From Paraburkholderia graminis C4D1M (GTDB taxonomy: Bacteria; Pseudomonadota; Gammaproteobacteria; Burkholderiales; Burkholderiaceae), in contig NZ_ABLD01000020.1 of the NCBI RefSeq assembly GCF_000172415.1, positions 62,001-126,000 of the forward strand: a DNA stretch of 64,000 nucleotides, in the 5' to 3' direction. The notes below the pieces were generated by a model, which saw only the letters and a program-made list of their open reading frames with translations, made no database searches and was not told the DNA's origin. The translations under genes and the position numbers were made by a program. Below, piece by piece: positions 17,113 to 25,681 of the stretch. How positions within the stretch are numbered: position 1 is the stretch's first letter; the number at the start of each line of letters is the position of its first letter.

Positions 17113-17898
17113 CTAACTGTTCATGAGTCGGGCGATGATCGCCTGATGTATCCAGCGAGGCGTCGCCCAGATCATCGCCACCGCTGACTTGTTTGCCCAG
17201 CCAGGGACGACGCTGATGCGCCCCGCCTGCAGCGCACGTATTCCGGCACGCACGACAGGCTCCGGCTTCATCATGAGCAGCTTCAACGCGAACGTAATCT
17301 TTTGTTTGGCCGCTTCAGCGAATCCGGTGTCGGAAATGCCCGGGCATAGCGAAGTAACAGTCACGCCGTCCTGCTTGAACTCGCGGTGCAGCGCGTCGCC
17401 AAGCCGCAGAACATAGGCCTTTGCCGCACCATAGACCGCCATGTCCTGCACGCCGTAATGAGCCAGGAGACTGGCTACCAGCAGGATTTTGCCACGGCCT
17501 CGCTGACGCATGTCCTGCCCGAACAAACGCGTCATGGCAGTCAGGCTGGCAATATCCAGTTGCACCATGCCCATCATCGCATCGAGCGGCGCATCGAGGA
17601 ACGGCCCTTGCAATCCATGCCCGGCGTTGTTTATCAGGACGTCGACGGCGATGCCCTGGTCAAGCAGCTGCGAGTGCAACCGACCAATGGCGTCAATGTC
17701 GGAAAGGTCAACCTGCTCCACGAGCACGTTGACGCCGTACGTCCCGCGCAGGGATTCCGCTAGCGTTTGGAGCTTGTCCAGGCGGCGTGCCACCAGTATC
17801 AATGAATGCCCCTTGGCCGCGTACTGGCGCGCAAACTCCTCGCCAAATCCGCTCGAAGCGCCTGTGACGAGAACCCATGAATCGTTATCAGATGCCAT
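17113..17898 (-). CDS. Short-chain dehydrogenase/reductase
   Basis: A 261-residue SDR oxidoreductase. The NAD(P)-binding motif TGASSGFGEEFARQYAAKGH is at residues ~11-30, the basic residues after the second strand (VARRLDKL) favour NADP, and the structural NNAG is present in LINNAGHGLQGPF. The catalytic Ser lies in ILLVASLLAHYG and the YxxxK pair in VYGAAKAYVLRLGD. This is the YqjQ/DltE-like 'classical' type; the substrate is unknown. The ATG at 17898 (MASDNDSWVLVTGASSG) is preferred over an upstream in-frame start because it fits family length. It heads an operon with the TetR gene downstream. Confidence 0.9.
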   Translation of the reverse strand: MASDNDSWVLVTGASSGFGEEFARQYAAKGHSLILVARRLDKLQTLAESLRGTYGVNVLVEQVDLSDIDAIGRLHSQLLDQGIAVDVLINNAGHGLQGPFLDAPLDAMMGMVQLDIASLTAMTRLFGQDMRQRGRGKILLVASLLAHYGVQDMAVYGAAKAYVLRLGDALHREFKQDGVTVTSLCPGISDTGFAEAAKQKITFALKLLMMKPEPVVRAGIRALQAGRISVVPGWANKSAVAMIWATPRWIHQAIIARLMNS

Positions 17899-17983
17899 AC
17901 CGGTAGCCTTTGCATGAAGGTGACTGTGCCGGCCGCCGAGGGCAGCCATGGTTGACCGCGTCCGCGGCCTCAGGGAATATAAA

Positions 17984-18019
17984 AGACCGCCAGTCTGCAA
18001 TTTAACAGACCATCGGTCT
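17984..18019 (-). promoter_or_regulatory. Twin palindromic operator for the TetR/SDR operon
   Basis: Two 13-base inverted repeats, AGACCGCCAGTCT (17984-17996) and AGACCATCGGTCT (18007-18019), lie 23 bases apart start to start and about 90 bases before the dehydrogenase ATG. AGACC-N3-GGTCT is of the form bound by TetR repressors. The link to the adjacent TetR protein is inferred. Confidence 0.6.
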
Positions 18020-18589
18020 CTTGTGCAACGATTCTATTCAAATGGCAGGACAGATAGGAATGACGGTGGACGCGAGGGACGCCGCCGGCAGAATTCACGG
18101 AGGCAGTCAGAGACTGTCGATCTCATGATGTTTCACGTGATCTTTGTGGATTGCCCGCGTGACGTCGGTGGCCCCGCGCTGGCGGCGCATGATCGAGCCC
18201 AGGAAGGCCCGCGGTCCATGAAAACGCCAGAAAAGGCGCCGATGCGTGCGTTGCAGACCGTTGTTGCGGCCCGATCCGCGCAATGTGCGACACCAGCACG
18301 ATTGCTTGCGCGCCGCGCAGCGCAGCGCAAGCTGGCTGAGACTTGGTGCGTTTTTCGTCAACGATCTGAATACTGGCGACGAGTGCCCGCTCGTGGCCCA
18401 CCTCTGCCTGATCCGGTCGGATCAGACCGACGATTCGTGTGCAGGCCGCCCCGGCTTTCCCGTTGCCCAACCATCAAGTCGCACCCGCCGCGTGCCGATA
18501 TGCAGACGTGACGCCGATGCATCCGCCGTGGAAATCAAAACACGACGGTCGCGGCGCCCGCCACCTATCAGGAAGGAGACGTTCCCCAA
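18020..18589. other. Intergenic, probable upstream region of the chemoreceptor
   Basis: About 570 bases. No coding frame looks real. A purine-rich GGAAGGAGA at 18570-18578 provides the ribosome site of the chemoreceptor gene. Confidence 0.45.
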
Positions 18590-20155
18590 ATGCAGTGGTT
18601 TTCCAATCTCAAACTGAGCCACAAGCTCGTCGGCTCGTTGATGCTGTGCGCACTCGTGACGGCGATCGTCGGCATCGTCGGCATCCTCAAGGTTCGCGAG
18701 GTCGCGACCATGCAAACCGAAATGTACGAGAGTGAATTCGTGCCGGTGCGCAACGACGGCACCGCCGCGTGGCAGGCGGCCTCGCATTTCCGTCGTCTGT
18801 ACTCGTACATCCTGAACGCCGACACGGCTGGCCGCGCCGATACGGTGCGCCTCAATCATGGCGGCGAAGCGGCGATCCTGTCCGCGTTCGACTATGAACG
18901 CAAACACGCGAGCACCGCCGCGCAGAGCGCGTTGCTGAGTGATTTCGACGCGACGTGGCCGGCCTACACAAGTTCGGTCGCGAAGGTGATGGCACTCGCC
19001 GACCGGGGAGACCAGACGGGCGCCCTCGCCGAACTTCGATCGGCCACCGATCCGCTGCACGTGAAGCTGCGCACGCTAATGATCAAGCTGTCGGACCAGC
19101 GTGACGGACTGGCGCGCCAGCGCGTCGAAGAAGGCATCGATGCGGTCCGCTCGGTGACGTGGTGGATCGCGAGTTGCGCACTCGGCGGCGTCGCGGTTGC
19201 GATCGCTCTTGGCGTGCTGATGACGCGCGCCGTAGTGCGGCAAATAGGCGGCGAGCCCGCCGAAGTTGCGCGAATCGTCGAGACGATCGCGGACGGCGAC
19301 CTGAGCGATCGGCTCGGCGCCGGCCACGTGCAGGAGCGCAGCATCCTCAGCGCGATCGCCCACATGCGCCAGCGGCTCGCGGCAACGATCGGCACCATGC
19401 GCGAAAGCGCGGAGTCGGTCAGCATTGCGTCACAGGAAATCGCGAGCGGCAACATCGATCTGTCCTCGCGCACGGAGGAGCAGGCGGCGTCGTTGCAGCA
19501 GACCGCGGCGAGCATGTCTGAACTCACGCAAACAGTCAGCCGCAATAACGACAACGCCCGCAACGCGAGCGAACTCGCGGCGCGGGCCGCGCAAGTCGCG
19601 GACACCGGCAATGCGGCAGTCGAAAGCATGGTGCGCACGATCGACGAGATCAGCGGCAGTTCGGCGACGATCTCGGAGATCACCGGTCTCATCGAAGGCA
19701 TTGCATTCCAGACCAACATCCTTGCTTTGAACGCGGCGGTCGAAGCCGCGCGCGCGGGCGAACAAGGACGCGGTTTCGCGGTCGTCGCGAGCGAGGTGCG
19801 CAATCTCGCGCAACGCTCGGCGAGCGCGGCCAAGGAAATCAAGGAGACGATTACGGCGTCGGCGGCGATCATCGACGGCGGCACGCAGCAGGCCGGTAAG
19901 GTGAGCGCGACGATGGCAGACATCAAGGACGCGATTCATCGCGTGTCCAACATCGTAGGCGAAATCGCGGCAGCGTCCGACGAGCAGAGTCGCAGCATCC
20001 ATGAGGTCGGCCGGGCGGTCGCGCAGATGGACGAGACTACGCAACAGAACGCGGCGCTGGTCGAACAGGCCGCGGCTGCCGCGCAATCGCTCGACCTGCA
20101 GGCGCGCAAGATGAAGGAGACCGTAGCGGTGTTTCGGGTTGAGCGGAGCGCGTGA
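18590..20155 (+). CDS. Methyl-accepting chemotaxis protein
   Basis: A 521-residue chemoreceptor. The first transmembrane helix is at residues ~10-32 (LVGSLMLCALVTAIVGIVGI), then a ~155-residue periplasmic four-helix-bundle sensor, a second helix at ~190-212 (WWIASCALGGVAVAIALGVL), a HAMP domain with the RQIGGEPAEVARIVETIADG pattern common in Burkholderia, and the signalling hairpin whose tip is FQTNILALNAAVEAARAGEQ followed by GRGFAVVASEVRNLAQRSA. Glutamate/glutamine methylation regions flank it (DLSSRTEEQAASLQQTAASM). There is no C-terminal NWETF-type pentapeptide for direct CheR/CheB binding. No che genes are adjacent. The ligand is unknown. Confidence 0.95.
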   Translation: MQWFSNLKLSHKLVGSLMLCALVTAIVGIVGILKVREVATMQTEMYESEFVPVRNDGTAAWQAASHFRRLYSYILNADTAGRADTVRLNHGGEAAILSAFDYERKHASTAAQSALLSDFDATWPAYTSSVAKVMALADRGDQTGALAELRSATDPLHVKLRTLMIKLSDQRDGLARQRVEEGIDAVRSVTWWIASCALGGVAVAIALGVLMTRAVVRQIGGEPAEVARIVETIADGDLSDRLGAGHVQERSILSAIAHMRQRLAATIGTMRESAESVSIASQEIASGNIDLSSRTEEQAASLQQTAASMSELTQTVSRNNDNARNASELAARAAQVADTGNAAVESMVRTIDEISGSSATISEITGLIEGIAFQTNILALNAAVEAARAGEQGRGFAVVASEVRNLAQRSASAAKEIKETITASAAIIDGGTQQAGKVSATMADIKDAIHRVSNIVGEIAAASDEQSRSIHEVGRAVAQMDETTQQNAALVEQAAAAAQSLDLQARKMKETVAVFRVERSA

Positions 20156-20164
20156 CAACTGCGC

Positions 20165-20182
20165 GGTCGGCTGAGGCCGACC
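20165..20182 (+). terminator. Hairpin after the chemoreceptor gene
   Basis: GGTCGGC-TGAG-GCCGACC is a perfect 7-base stem with a four-base loop, starting ten bases past the stop codon. No T-run follows, so intrinsic termination is uncertain. Confidence 0.45.
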
Positions 20183-20375
20183 CCACACGGGACAGTCGGT
20201 CAGCCTGAAAACCGACGTTCACCAGCGCAATGAGACGTACCGGACCCAGACGTCAACCATTTCACGCGCGCCGAAACCAATGTATCAGGAGATAGAGCGC
20301 ACAACGCCGCCATCGACGCGCCACGCCGCGCCCGTCGTCGCAGACGCCTGTTCCGAACTGGACATAGACAAACTC

Positions 20376-20730
20376 ATGTCGGACTACATCGGCGAGGGCC
20401 TGAACCGCTCGCCAGCGGTGAACCGGCTCGATGCTAGCAAGCCCGTGCAACTCGCGATCGACAAAGCGACACCTGGCAGCGTGCTGCATGCCGTCGCTGA
20501 AGATGGGGTCATCACGCGTGACATCGCGACGGCGCTGGGACAGTTCTTTGAGATACGAGTGGAATCAATTCCGGCCGAGCGCGCCCAGGCTCATTTTCGA
20601 CTGGCTCGGCATGTTCTTCGGTGCCGACGCCCCTGCGTCCAGCGCACGCACGCGCTCACTGCTGGTCGGCGAGCCGACGCACGCAACGCTTCGGGAAGAC
20701 ATTGCTGCCGAACACTCCCCCCTGAGCTGA
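20376..20730 (+). pseudogene. NAD-dependent epimerase/dehydratase (SDR), C-terminal fragment with frameshift
   Basis: The frame reads SDYIGEGLNRSPAVNRLDAS, then GSVLHAVAEDGVITRDIATA and ESIPAERAQAHF. After a shift near 20590-20600 a second frame continues DWLGMFFGADAPASSARTRS and ends EPTHATLREDIAAEHSPLS. Together these match the last ~115 residues of the extended SDR subgroup often annotated as NAD(P)-dependent epimerase (N-R-W-P-A-V-x-R-L-D-A and G-W-x-P-T-H-P-x-L-x-x-D-L). The Rossmann N-terminal two thirds are missing, so the product cannot be active. It is one of a run of decayed genes here. Confidence 0.75.
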
Positions 20731-20884
20731 CTGGTCGACTCGCTACGTCCGGCGCATCGCCGGGTACCTGCCGGCGTGCTGGAAATTCGCCTCGCTGCAC
20801 ATCAACAATTAGCCCGTTAAAAGCCTTTGCGCCGAAGGTCACGAAGAGGCTGCACCGGCTGCGCATCCGGGCGTAGATCGATTG

Positions 20885-22081
20885 CTAGCGCGTCAGTGCT
20901 CGTATTCCCTCCAGCAGTTTGCCGATTTCGGACTCAGTGGTCAGGTAGCTGACAGAAGCGCGCGCGATCTGCTTAAGGCCCCTGAATTCCATGTCCAACG
21001 GTGTATAGCCCACACCATTGCTACCGATTGTAATGCCTTGAGCCGTAAGACTGCGCTGCACTGACAGGGGGTCCAGTCCGTGCACGTTGAACGCCACCAG
21101 GCCGGATCGTTCGATGCCTTGATCCAGCACCGTCACACCGGGGATATCCGCCAGTTGTGTCCGCAACGTCCTTGCGATGCTGTCGATCCGTGCGCGGATA
21201 GTGTCAATCCCAATCTCCAGTGCTTCCCGCAACGCATTGGCGAGTCCGCAGTGCAGCGCCAGCGATGCTTCCGATGATTCGAACCGACCGGCGTCGTTCC
21301 GCAGGATAGGATCGCCGCTCGCATTCAGCGGTGCGGAGCGCGTGTCGACGAATGCGGGTGCCAGACGTGACAAAAAGTCCTGTCTTACATACAACAGGCC
21401 CATGCCTCTCGGACCACGCAGTGCCTTACGGCCGGCACCGGTGAGAATATCGCAGCCCGCCTCGACCACGTCGATAGGAAGCTGCCCCACTGCTTGCGCG
21501 GCATCGATGAAGTACGGGATGCTGTGACGGCGCGCTACGCGCCCGATCGCAGCGGCCGGATTGATAAGACCGCCGTTCGCCGGCAGCCACGTTAGTGCAA
21601 TCAGGCGCACTCGCTCGTCCAGCATCGCCTCCAGCGCGCGGGGATCTACAGTCCCGCAAGAGTCGGATGGTATGACTTCTATCGCCGCACCGGCGCCCTG
21701 CGCCGCAAGGCGCATGGTGGCCAGATTGCCGCCCCACTCATGGCGCCCGACCAGGATCCGCTCGCCTGGTCGCCACGGGCCCAACGCCGCGAATGCAGCG
21801 CCCCAACCGGGCGAATTCCCTGTAGTCACAGCGATCTCGGCCGGTCTTGCGTTCAGCAGCCTAGCCGCGAATAACCGCGCGCGTTCGCTGTGTTCGCGGC
21901 CGACCGCACCGGCTTCAATTGGCCCAATCGTGGCTTCGCGCCACAGTTGCGCCTGGATTGCCTCCAGCGTGGCCAAAGACGGCAGCGAGGCGCCGGCGTG
22001 GTTGAAATGTATGGTGCCTTGTGCACCCGGCGTCAGGGCGCGCAGCCCGTCCACGGCAGCAAGGGAGAGAGGTGAAGACAT
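20885..22081 (-). CDS. Class V aminotransferase-fold PLP enzyme (cysteine-desulfurase/EgtE-like)
   Basis: A 398-residue fold-type I PLP enzyme. IHFNHAGASLPSLATLEAIQ opens the domain as in class V enzymes; TTGNSPGWGAAF corresponds to the phosphate-binding loop; YFIDAAQAVGQLPID contains the cofactor-binding Asp (about residue 193); the Schiff-base lysine is K219 in DILTGAGRKALRGPRGMGLL. The RGPRG context resembles the EgtE/isopenicillin-epimerase-like branch more than IscS, so C-S lyase, racemase or desulfurase activity are all possible. The ATG at 22081 has an AGGA site six bases upstream; a GTG ten codons earlier overlaps the RidA-like stop. It is intact amid pseudogenes. A RidA remnant directly upstream, as often found beside PLP enzymes, fits a former operon. 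Confidence 0.85.
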   Translation of the reverse strand: MSSPLSLAAVDGLRALTPGAQGTIHFNHAGASLPSLATLEAIQAQLWREATIGPIEAGAVGREHSERARLFAARLLNARPAEIAVTTGNSPGWGAAFAALGPWRPGERILVGRHEWGGNLATMRLAAQGAGAAIEVIPSDSCGTVDPRALEAMLDERVRLIALTWLPANGGLINPAAAIGRVARRHSIPYFIDAAQAVGQLPIDVVEAGCDILTGAGRKALRGPRGMGLLYVRQDFLSRLAPAFVDTRSAPLNASGDPILRNDAGRFESSEASLALHCGLANALREALEIGIDTIRARIDSIARTLRTQLADIPGVTVLDQGIERSGLVAFNVHGLDPLSVQRSLTAQGITIGSNGVGYTPLDMEFRGLKQIARASVSYLTTESEIGKLLEGIRALTR

Positions 22082-22107
22082 GGTTGTTCCTATGACGCCA
22101 GTTGGGT

Positions 22108-22330
22108 TCACGCCTGAGTAAGCGCGGTGACGGCTTCTGCCTCGACGGCCACACCCGAGGGCCGCGACGCGACGCCGACGGCACTGCGCGCATTGCGGCC
22201 CGGATCTCCGAATACCTGGACCATGAGGTCGGACGCCCCATTGGCAAAGTGGAAATCGAAGAGGTCATGTCCGGTGTATCCGGTCAGAACAAGGAGACTG
22301 CCATGCTATTGAATCGACCGTGGCGCGATC
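22108..22330 (-). pseudogene. RidA-family (YjgF) protein, C-terminal remnant
   Basis: One frame reads HDLFDFHFANGASDLMVQVF, GDPGRNARSAVGVASRPSGV and AVEAEAVTALTQA before the stop. This follows the end of RidA imine deaminases (a D-F-x-x-x-N-x-x-Y-x-x-F-F-G-D-P-x-x-A-R-S-x-V-G-V-A pattern followed by V-E-x-E-A-V). The same frame has a TAG about 27 codons before this point and the N-terminal half is not found. Several conserved positions are changed. RidA proteins detoxify reactive enamines made by PLP enzymes, and here the PLP enzyme is the next gene, four bases away. Confidence 0.6.
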
Positions 22331-22339
22331 AGTCAATTT

Positions 22340-22640
22340 TCCTGTCTCCACCGATAAGCCAGACTGATCCATGCAATCCGACGGATCCCGTGCGGCGTCC
22401 TGTGTGAGCCAATCACCAAATAACGGCGCCGCATCGCCCAACGAGCGCTTGGGGGTGACCAGCCACTATCCGGTTCGAGGGCCATCCAGTGTGGTTTCAG
22501 GTGGCGCCTGCACGAGTGCCTTGCTCGCCAGCTGCGGAAAATGAGTCGATGGCGACCCATGGCGATGCCCTGCCCGGCCATTGCCGCTTCGACCACGATG
22601 TTGTAGTCGTGCAATTGCATGCGCTGCGTCAGGTTCACGC
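22340..22640 (-). pseudogene. LysR-family regulator, C-terminal fragment with frameshifts
   Basis: Successive frames give MQLHDYNIVVEAAMAGQGIA MGRHRLI, then LASKALVQAPPETTLDGPRT, then YWLVTPKRSLGDAAPLFGDW. In order these match the end of a LysR substrate-binding domain (N-D-Y-x-L-V-x-x-A-A-x-A-G-Q-G-I-A-L-G, then L-V-x-P ... Y-x-L-V-x-P, then F-x-x-W-L). At least two frameshifts separate them and the DNA-binding half is absent. Not functional. Confidence 0.7.
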
Positions 22641-22824
22641 GATCCTCCGGATCGCCCCATGCTCGACTCCAGGGATTCCTGCGCGCTCAGCAGCGAACAC
22701 ATACGCCATGCACCGGGTTGCGGACTCTAGCCATTCCCGCAATGCATGCCATCACCGTTTGTCCCGTCATCGTGCCTCGGCTACCCGTTGCCAATATTTG
22801 CTTCGTGATGACGACCAGGCCAGG

Positions 22825-23584
22825 TCAGGACGCCGGTACGCTGACAACGACGTTGGTCGCACGGTTCATGGCGACAATATCGGCGTGGGCGGGATTGGGA
22901 CCGGGCCTGGCGAAAACCTCCGGCAGCCGGTCACGTATCCTGGGCGCAATCCCAGGAGCGGCCGCAGCCAGCGCCTTGCGCATGGCATCCGCATCGTAGT
23001 CGCAGCAATACGCGGGAGTTGACGGCTGCTGGCGCCAGGATTCTGCGAGCGAACCCGCATCGACCGGATCGAAGCCCGTCTGATTCACCAGCTCCATCAC
23101 GATTTCCCTGGAGCGCAGGTCATCCCCCGCCACGGCGACGGCGAGGCGGCCAGGCGTCCCCTCCGGCTGGCCCAGTTCTGCGAGCGTGTAGGCCAGCACG
23201 TTGTTGAATGCCTTGATGACAGGGTGCCCGATCTGCCGGGACACCCACACGCTTTCGGGCATTCCTTCGCGATTCCTGCAATGTGCGGGTCGCGCATGTC
23301 CGGGTAGTAGTTGCCAGTGTCGACGACGATCGCGTCAGCCGCTAGGGAACGAAACAAATCCGCAGGAAGCGCCTGTACGGCGGGCCGCGGAATCGAAAGG
23401 ATGATGACTTCCTCGCCATCGACCGCACCGTGAACATCCACGGCCTGCGCGCCGATCTCGTCGGCGACCTGTCGAACACCATCCACGCCACGAGAATTCG
23501 CGACGCGGACTTCGTGGCCTGCCGCGCTTAACTTCCGGGCGAAAGCGCGCCAATGTTTCCCGTTCCGACGATCCCGACTTTCAT
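22825..23584 (-). pseudogene. NADPH-dependent F420-reductase-like oxidoreductase, two frameshifts
   Basis: Pieces in three frames assemble into one protein of about 250 residues. MKVGIVGTGNIGALS carries the Rossmann glycine motif; RKLSAAGHEVRVANSRGVDG follows after a shift near 23540; then EVIILSIPRPAVQALPADLF and DAIVVDTGNYYPDMRDPHIA; a second shift near 23260 leads to ESVWVSRQIGHPVIKAFNNV and FDPVDAGSLAESWRQQPSTP. The order matches the COG2085 (predicted dinucleotide-binding) family. The protein sequence is well kept despite the shifts, so the breaks are recent or are sequencing artefacts. It is divergent from the HxlR-type gene, a common pairing. Confidence 0.75.
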
Positions 23585-23681
23585 GGCTGTATCCTCAATG
23601 TCGCATGCAGCACCCACTCTAGCTGGCTTATGTGGTAATGGCAAATACCGACTAAAAAGTAAGTAGCGTACCGAGGTGTTT

Positions 23682-24059
23682 GTGTCTGAAGAGCGTGAAT
23701 GGAACTGCGAAGATCCCAAAAAGGGGCTTGAATGGGCCGCGGCGACGACAGAGGCCCTCCGGGTTTCTGGAGGGCAAGTGGAAGATCGCCATCATTTGCC
23801 AGCTGTTTGCCGCAAGGGGGCCCGCTGCGATTCTCCGATCTGGAGAAGCTGATTGACGGCACCAACCAGAAAATGCTGATTCAGCAGCTCAAGCAGTTGG
23901 AGAAAGACGGCATCGTGCGGCGAACGGTGTATCCCCAAGTACCGCCGAAGCAGAGTACGAGCTCTTTGCGATATGGGATATGCGCTCGGGCCGTCGATGC
24001 AGGCGTTAATCGGGTGGGCCGAGATGAGGCGCAAACGTGCCGAGGGTAACGGCTACTGA
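23682..24059 (+). pseudogene. HxlR-family transcriptional regulator, several frameshifts
   Basis: From a GTG the frame reads VSEEREWNCEDPKKGLEWAA; then LEGKWKIAIICQLFAARG; then LRFSDLEKLIDGTNQKMLIQ and LKQLEKDGIVRRTVYPQVPP; then AEYELF; then GYALGPSMQALIGWAEMRRK and RAEGNGY before the stop. This is a complete HxlR winged helix (G-K-W-x-x-x-I, then R-F-x-E-L-x-x-x-I, then L-E-x-D-G-I-V-x-R) but at least four single- or double-base shifts separate the parts (near 23762, 23822, 23950 and 23968), two of them extra bases in G runs. The 3' end overlaps the convergent TetR gene by seven bases. As written it is non-functional. Confidence 0.75.
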
Positions 24060-24649
24060 GAAACGGGCCGTGGCGGCGCGACCGTGCGCAGTCCTGCCAT
24101 CACGAAGTCTATGAGCCAGGCAAGGCGCGGCTGCCACTCGTCATTGAAATCGATCTGCCAGATACCGGCACTTGCCAGGAAGAAGTCGTCAGTGGTCACG
24201 CCGGCCCGGATGGTTCCAGCTTTCTCGTTCGCATCGAGCAGCAATTGGGCCGCAGCGACGACTGGGGCATAGCCCGCCTTTCCCGGACAGTCCCGCATCA
24301 ACGATACCTCGCGAATTGCATTGGCCAGGCCAGCCTTGGTCATCGCGTATTCGGCAAGGCGCTTCATCCACTCCCGCAATGCCTGGTCAGGCGAGCGCGT
24401 CTCAAGCAGGTGCTCCGCGAAGTTTGCGACCTGCCACATCTCGTAGCGATAAACCTCCATCACCAATGTCTCCCGCGTCGGGAAATGGCGATAAAAAGTC
24501 CCTTGCCCGACGCCAGCCTTCCTCGCGATCGTGCTCAGTGGCACGTCTGCCGAAACGGTCAATTCCGCGAGTGCGACCGCCAGAATGCGTTCGCGATTTT
24601 GCAGCGCGTCCGCGCGCGCCGGGCGATCCGTCTTTTGTGGCCGTGTCAT
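24053..24649 (-). CDS. TetR-family transcriptional regulator
   Basis: A 198-residue TetR repressor. The helix-turn-helix is in NRERILAVALAELTVSADVP then LSTIARKAGVGQGTFYRHFP, an archetypal TetR motif ending T-F-Y-R-H-F-P. The rest is the helical ligand domain with the C-terminal TetR_C-like stretch DDFFLASAGIWQ. The ATG at 24649 is preferred over an in-frame TTG at 24673 because a GGGGGG ribosome site lies four bases upstream. It is divergent from an SDR gene, and two near-identical palindromes in the shared promoter region are its likely operators, so it probably represses the SDR gene and itself. Confidence 0.92.
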   Translation of the reverse strand: MTRPQKTDRPARADALQNRERILAVALAELTVSADVPLSTIARKAGVGQGTFYRHFPTRETLVMEVYRYEMWQVANFAEHLLETRSPDQALREWMKRLAEYAMTKAGLANAIREVSLMRDCPGKAGYAPVVAAAQLLLDANEKAGTIRAGVTTDDFFLASAGIWQIDFNDEWQPRLAWLIDFVMAGLRTVAPPRPVSQ

Positions 24650-24674
24650 TTGCCCCCCGAAGTATTTTGCCAAA

Positions 24675-24718
24675 CGGACAATTGTCCGGTACGCTTCGTT
24701 TTAGCGGACACCTGTCCG
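24675..24718. promoter_or_regulatory. Twin TetR operators between the divergent TetR and SDR genes
   Basis: CGGACAATTGTCCG (24675-24688) is a perfect 14-base palindrome. CGGACACCTGTCCG (24705-24718) has the same 6-base arms with CC at the centre. Start-to-start spacing is 30 bases, about three helical turns, so two dimers would bind on the same face of the DNA. They lie between the start codons of the divergent genes. Confidence 0.8.
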
Positions 24719-24758
24719 TTTGACATTCTATCGGTTTCATCGATCTCGAGAGGCACAA

Positions 24759-25514
24759 ATGAAGACTTCGGGCAATACGATTCTCATCACTGGGTCCACC
24801 TCGGGCATAGGGCTCGGTCTGGCGGTGCGTTTTAACGAGGCGGGCAACAGGGTTATCGTCGCAGGCCGACGCAAGGCGCTGCTTGAGCAGATCACCACGG
24901 ATTACCCGGGTGTCGAGGCGATCGAACTCGACGTGGCCGACGCCGGGTCCATCGTCCAGGCGAGCGAACTGGCAGCCGAGCGTTACCCCGACCTGAATGT
25001 CGTCATCAACAACGCCGGCATCATGTTGAGCGAAAATGTTCTGGAGCCGGACTCACTGAAGCGTGCGGAAGAGTCGGTCGCGATCAACCTTCTGGGCACC
25101 ATTCGCATGACCTATGCGTTCTTGCCGCAACTTGTCCGGAAAAACGATGGCATCATCATCAATGTCAGTTCCGCATTGGCGTTTGTTCCGTTCCCCATCG
25201 CCATGACCTACAGCGCCACCAAGGCGGCCGTTCATGTGTTTACCGAAGGATTGCGCGTTCAACTCGCCGGCAGTCCCGTGCGCGTGATCGAGCTGGTGCC
25301 CCCTGGCGTGCGCACCACGTTGTTCGGTCAGGAAAGTGACGAACAGGCCATGCCCCTCGAAGACTTCCTTGACGAGACGCTCGCCCTTTTGCATGCAGAG
25401 CCCACGCCCAAGGAAATCATCGTGGAACGCGCCAAGTTTTTGCGAACTGCCCAGGCTACTGGCAACTACGCCAACGCCCTTGAAATGCTGTCCGCATGGA
25501 AGGCCTCGGATTGA
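24759..25514 (+). CDS. DltE-like short-chain dehydrogenase/reductase
   Basis: A 251-residue SDR oxidoreductase. The cofactor loop is ILITGSTSGIGLGLAVRFNE, the NNAG motif is in VVINNAGIMLSENV, the catalytic Ser in IIINVSSALAFVPFP and the YxxxK in MTYSATKAAVHVFTEGLR. The sequence resembles the DltE/COG3967 branch (E-x-D-V-x-D, and R-V-x-E-L-x-P-P-x-V-x-T after the active site). The ATG at 24759 has GAGAGG upstream; the in-frame extension to 24720 overlaps an operator and is unlikely. Probably controlled by the divergent TetR repressor through the twin operators. The substrate is unknown. Confidence 0.93.
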   Translation: MKTSGNTILITGSTSGIGLGLAVRFNEAGNRVIVAGRRKALLEQITTDYPGVEAIELDVADAGSIVQASELAAERYPDLNVVINNAGIMLSENVLEPDSLKRAEESVAINLLGTIRMTYAFLPQLVRKNDGIIINVSSALAFVPFPIAMTYSATKAAVHVFTEGLRVQLAGSPVRVIELVPPGVRTTLFGQESDEQAMPLEDFLDETLALLHAEPTPKEIIVERAKFLRTAQATGNYANALEMLSAWKASD

Positions 25515-25609
25515 GGGAGTCGTCATCATCGATCGAACGGATTGATCGGTGCTTCGCTTACTCGATGCGCTTCGCGTCGACTACCCAATGCGCCGGCAAA
25601 GACGAGAAG

Positions 25610-25631
25610 AAGGCCCCCGATAGCGGGCCTT
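25610..25631 (+). terminator. Probable terminator of the DltE-like SDR gene
   Basis: AAGGCCC (25610-25616) pairs with GGGCCTT (25625-25631) across an 8-base loop, about 95 bases after the SDR stop. The T-run after it is poor (TTCC), so strength is uncertain. The A-rich 5' side would give a U-tract on the other strand, for the tannase remnant. Confidence 0.5.
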
Positions 25632-25681
25632 CCACGTTTGCGCAACTGTTCTTGCTAGTTGTCCTTATTGAAGCGTCAAGC

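Noticed and set aside
18964..20188. Long minus-strand frames of 320 and 252 codons
   Set aside because: Both are antisense to the chemoreceptor gene and have no recognisable domain.
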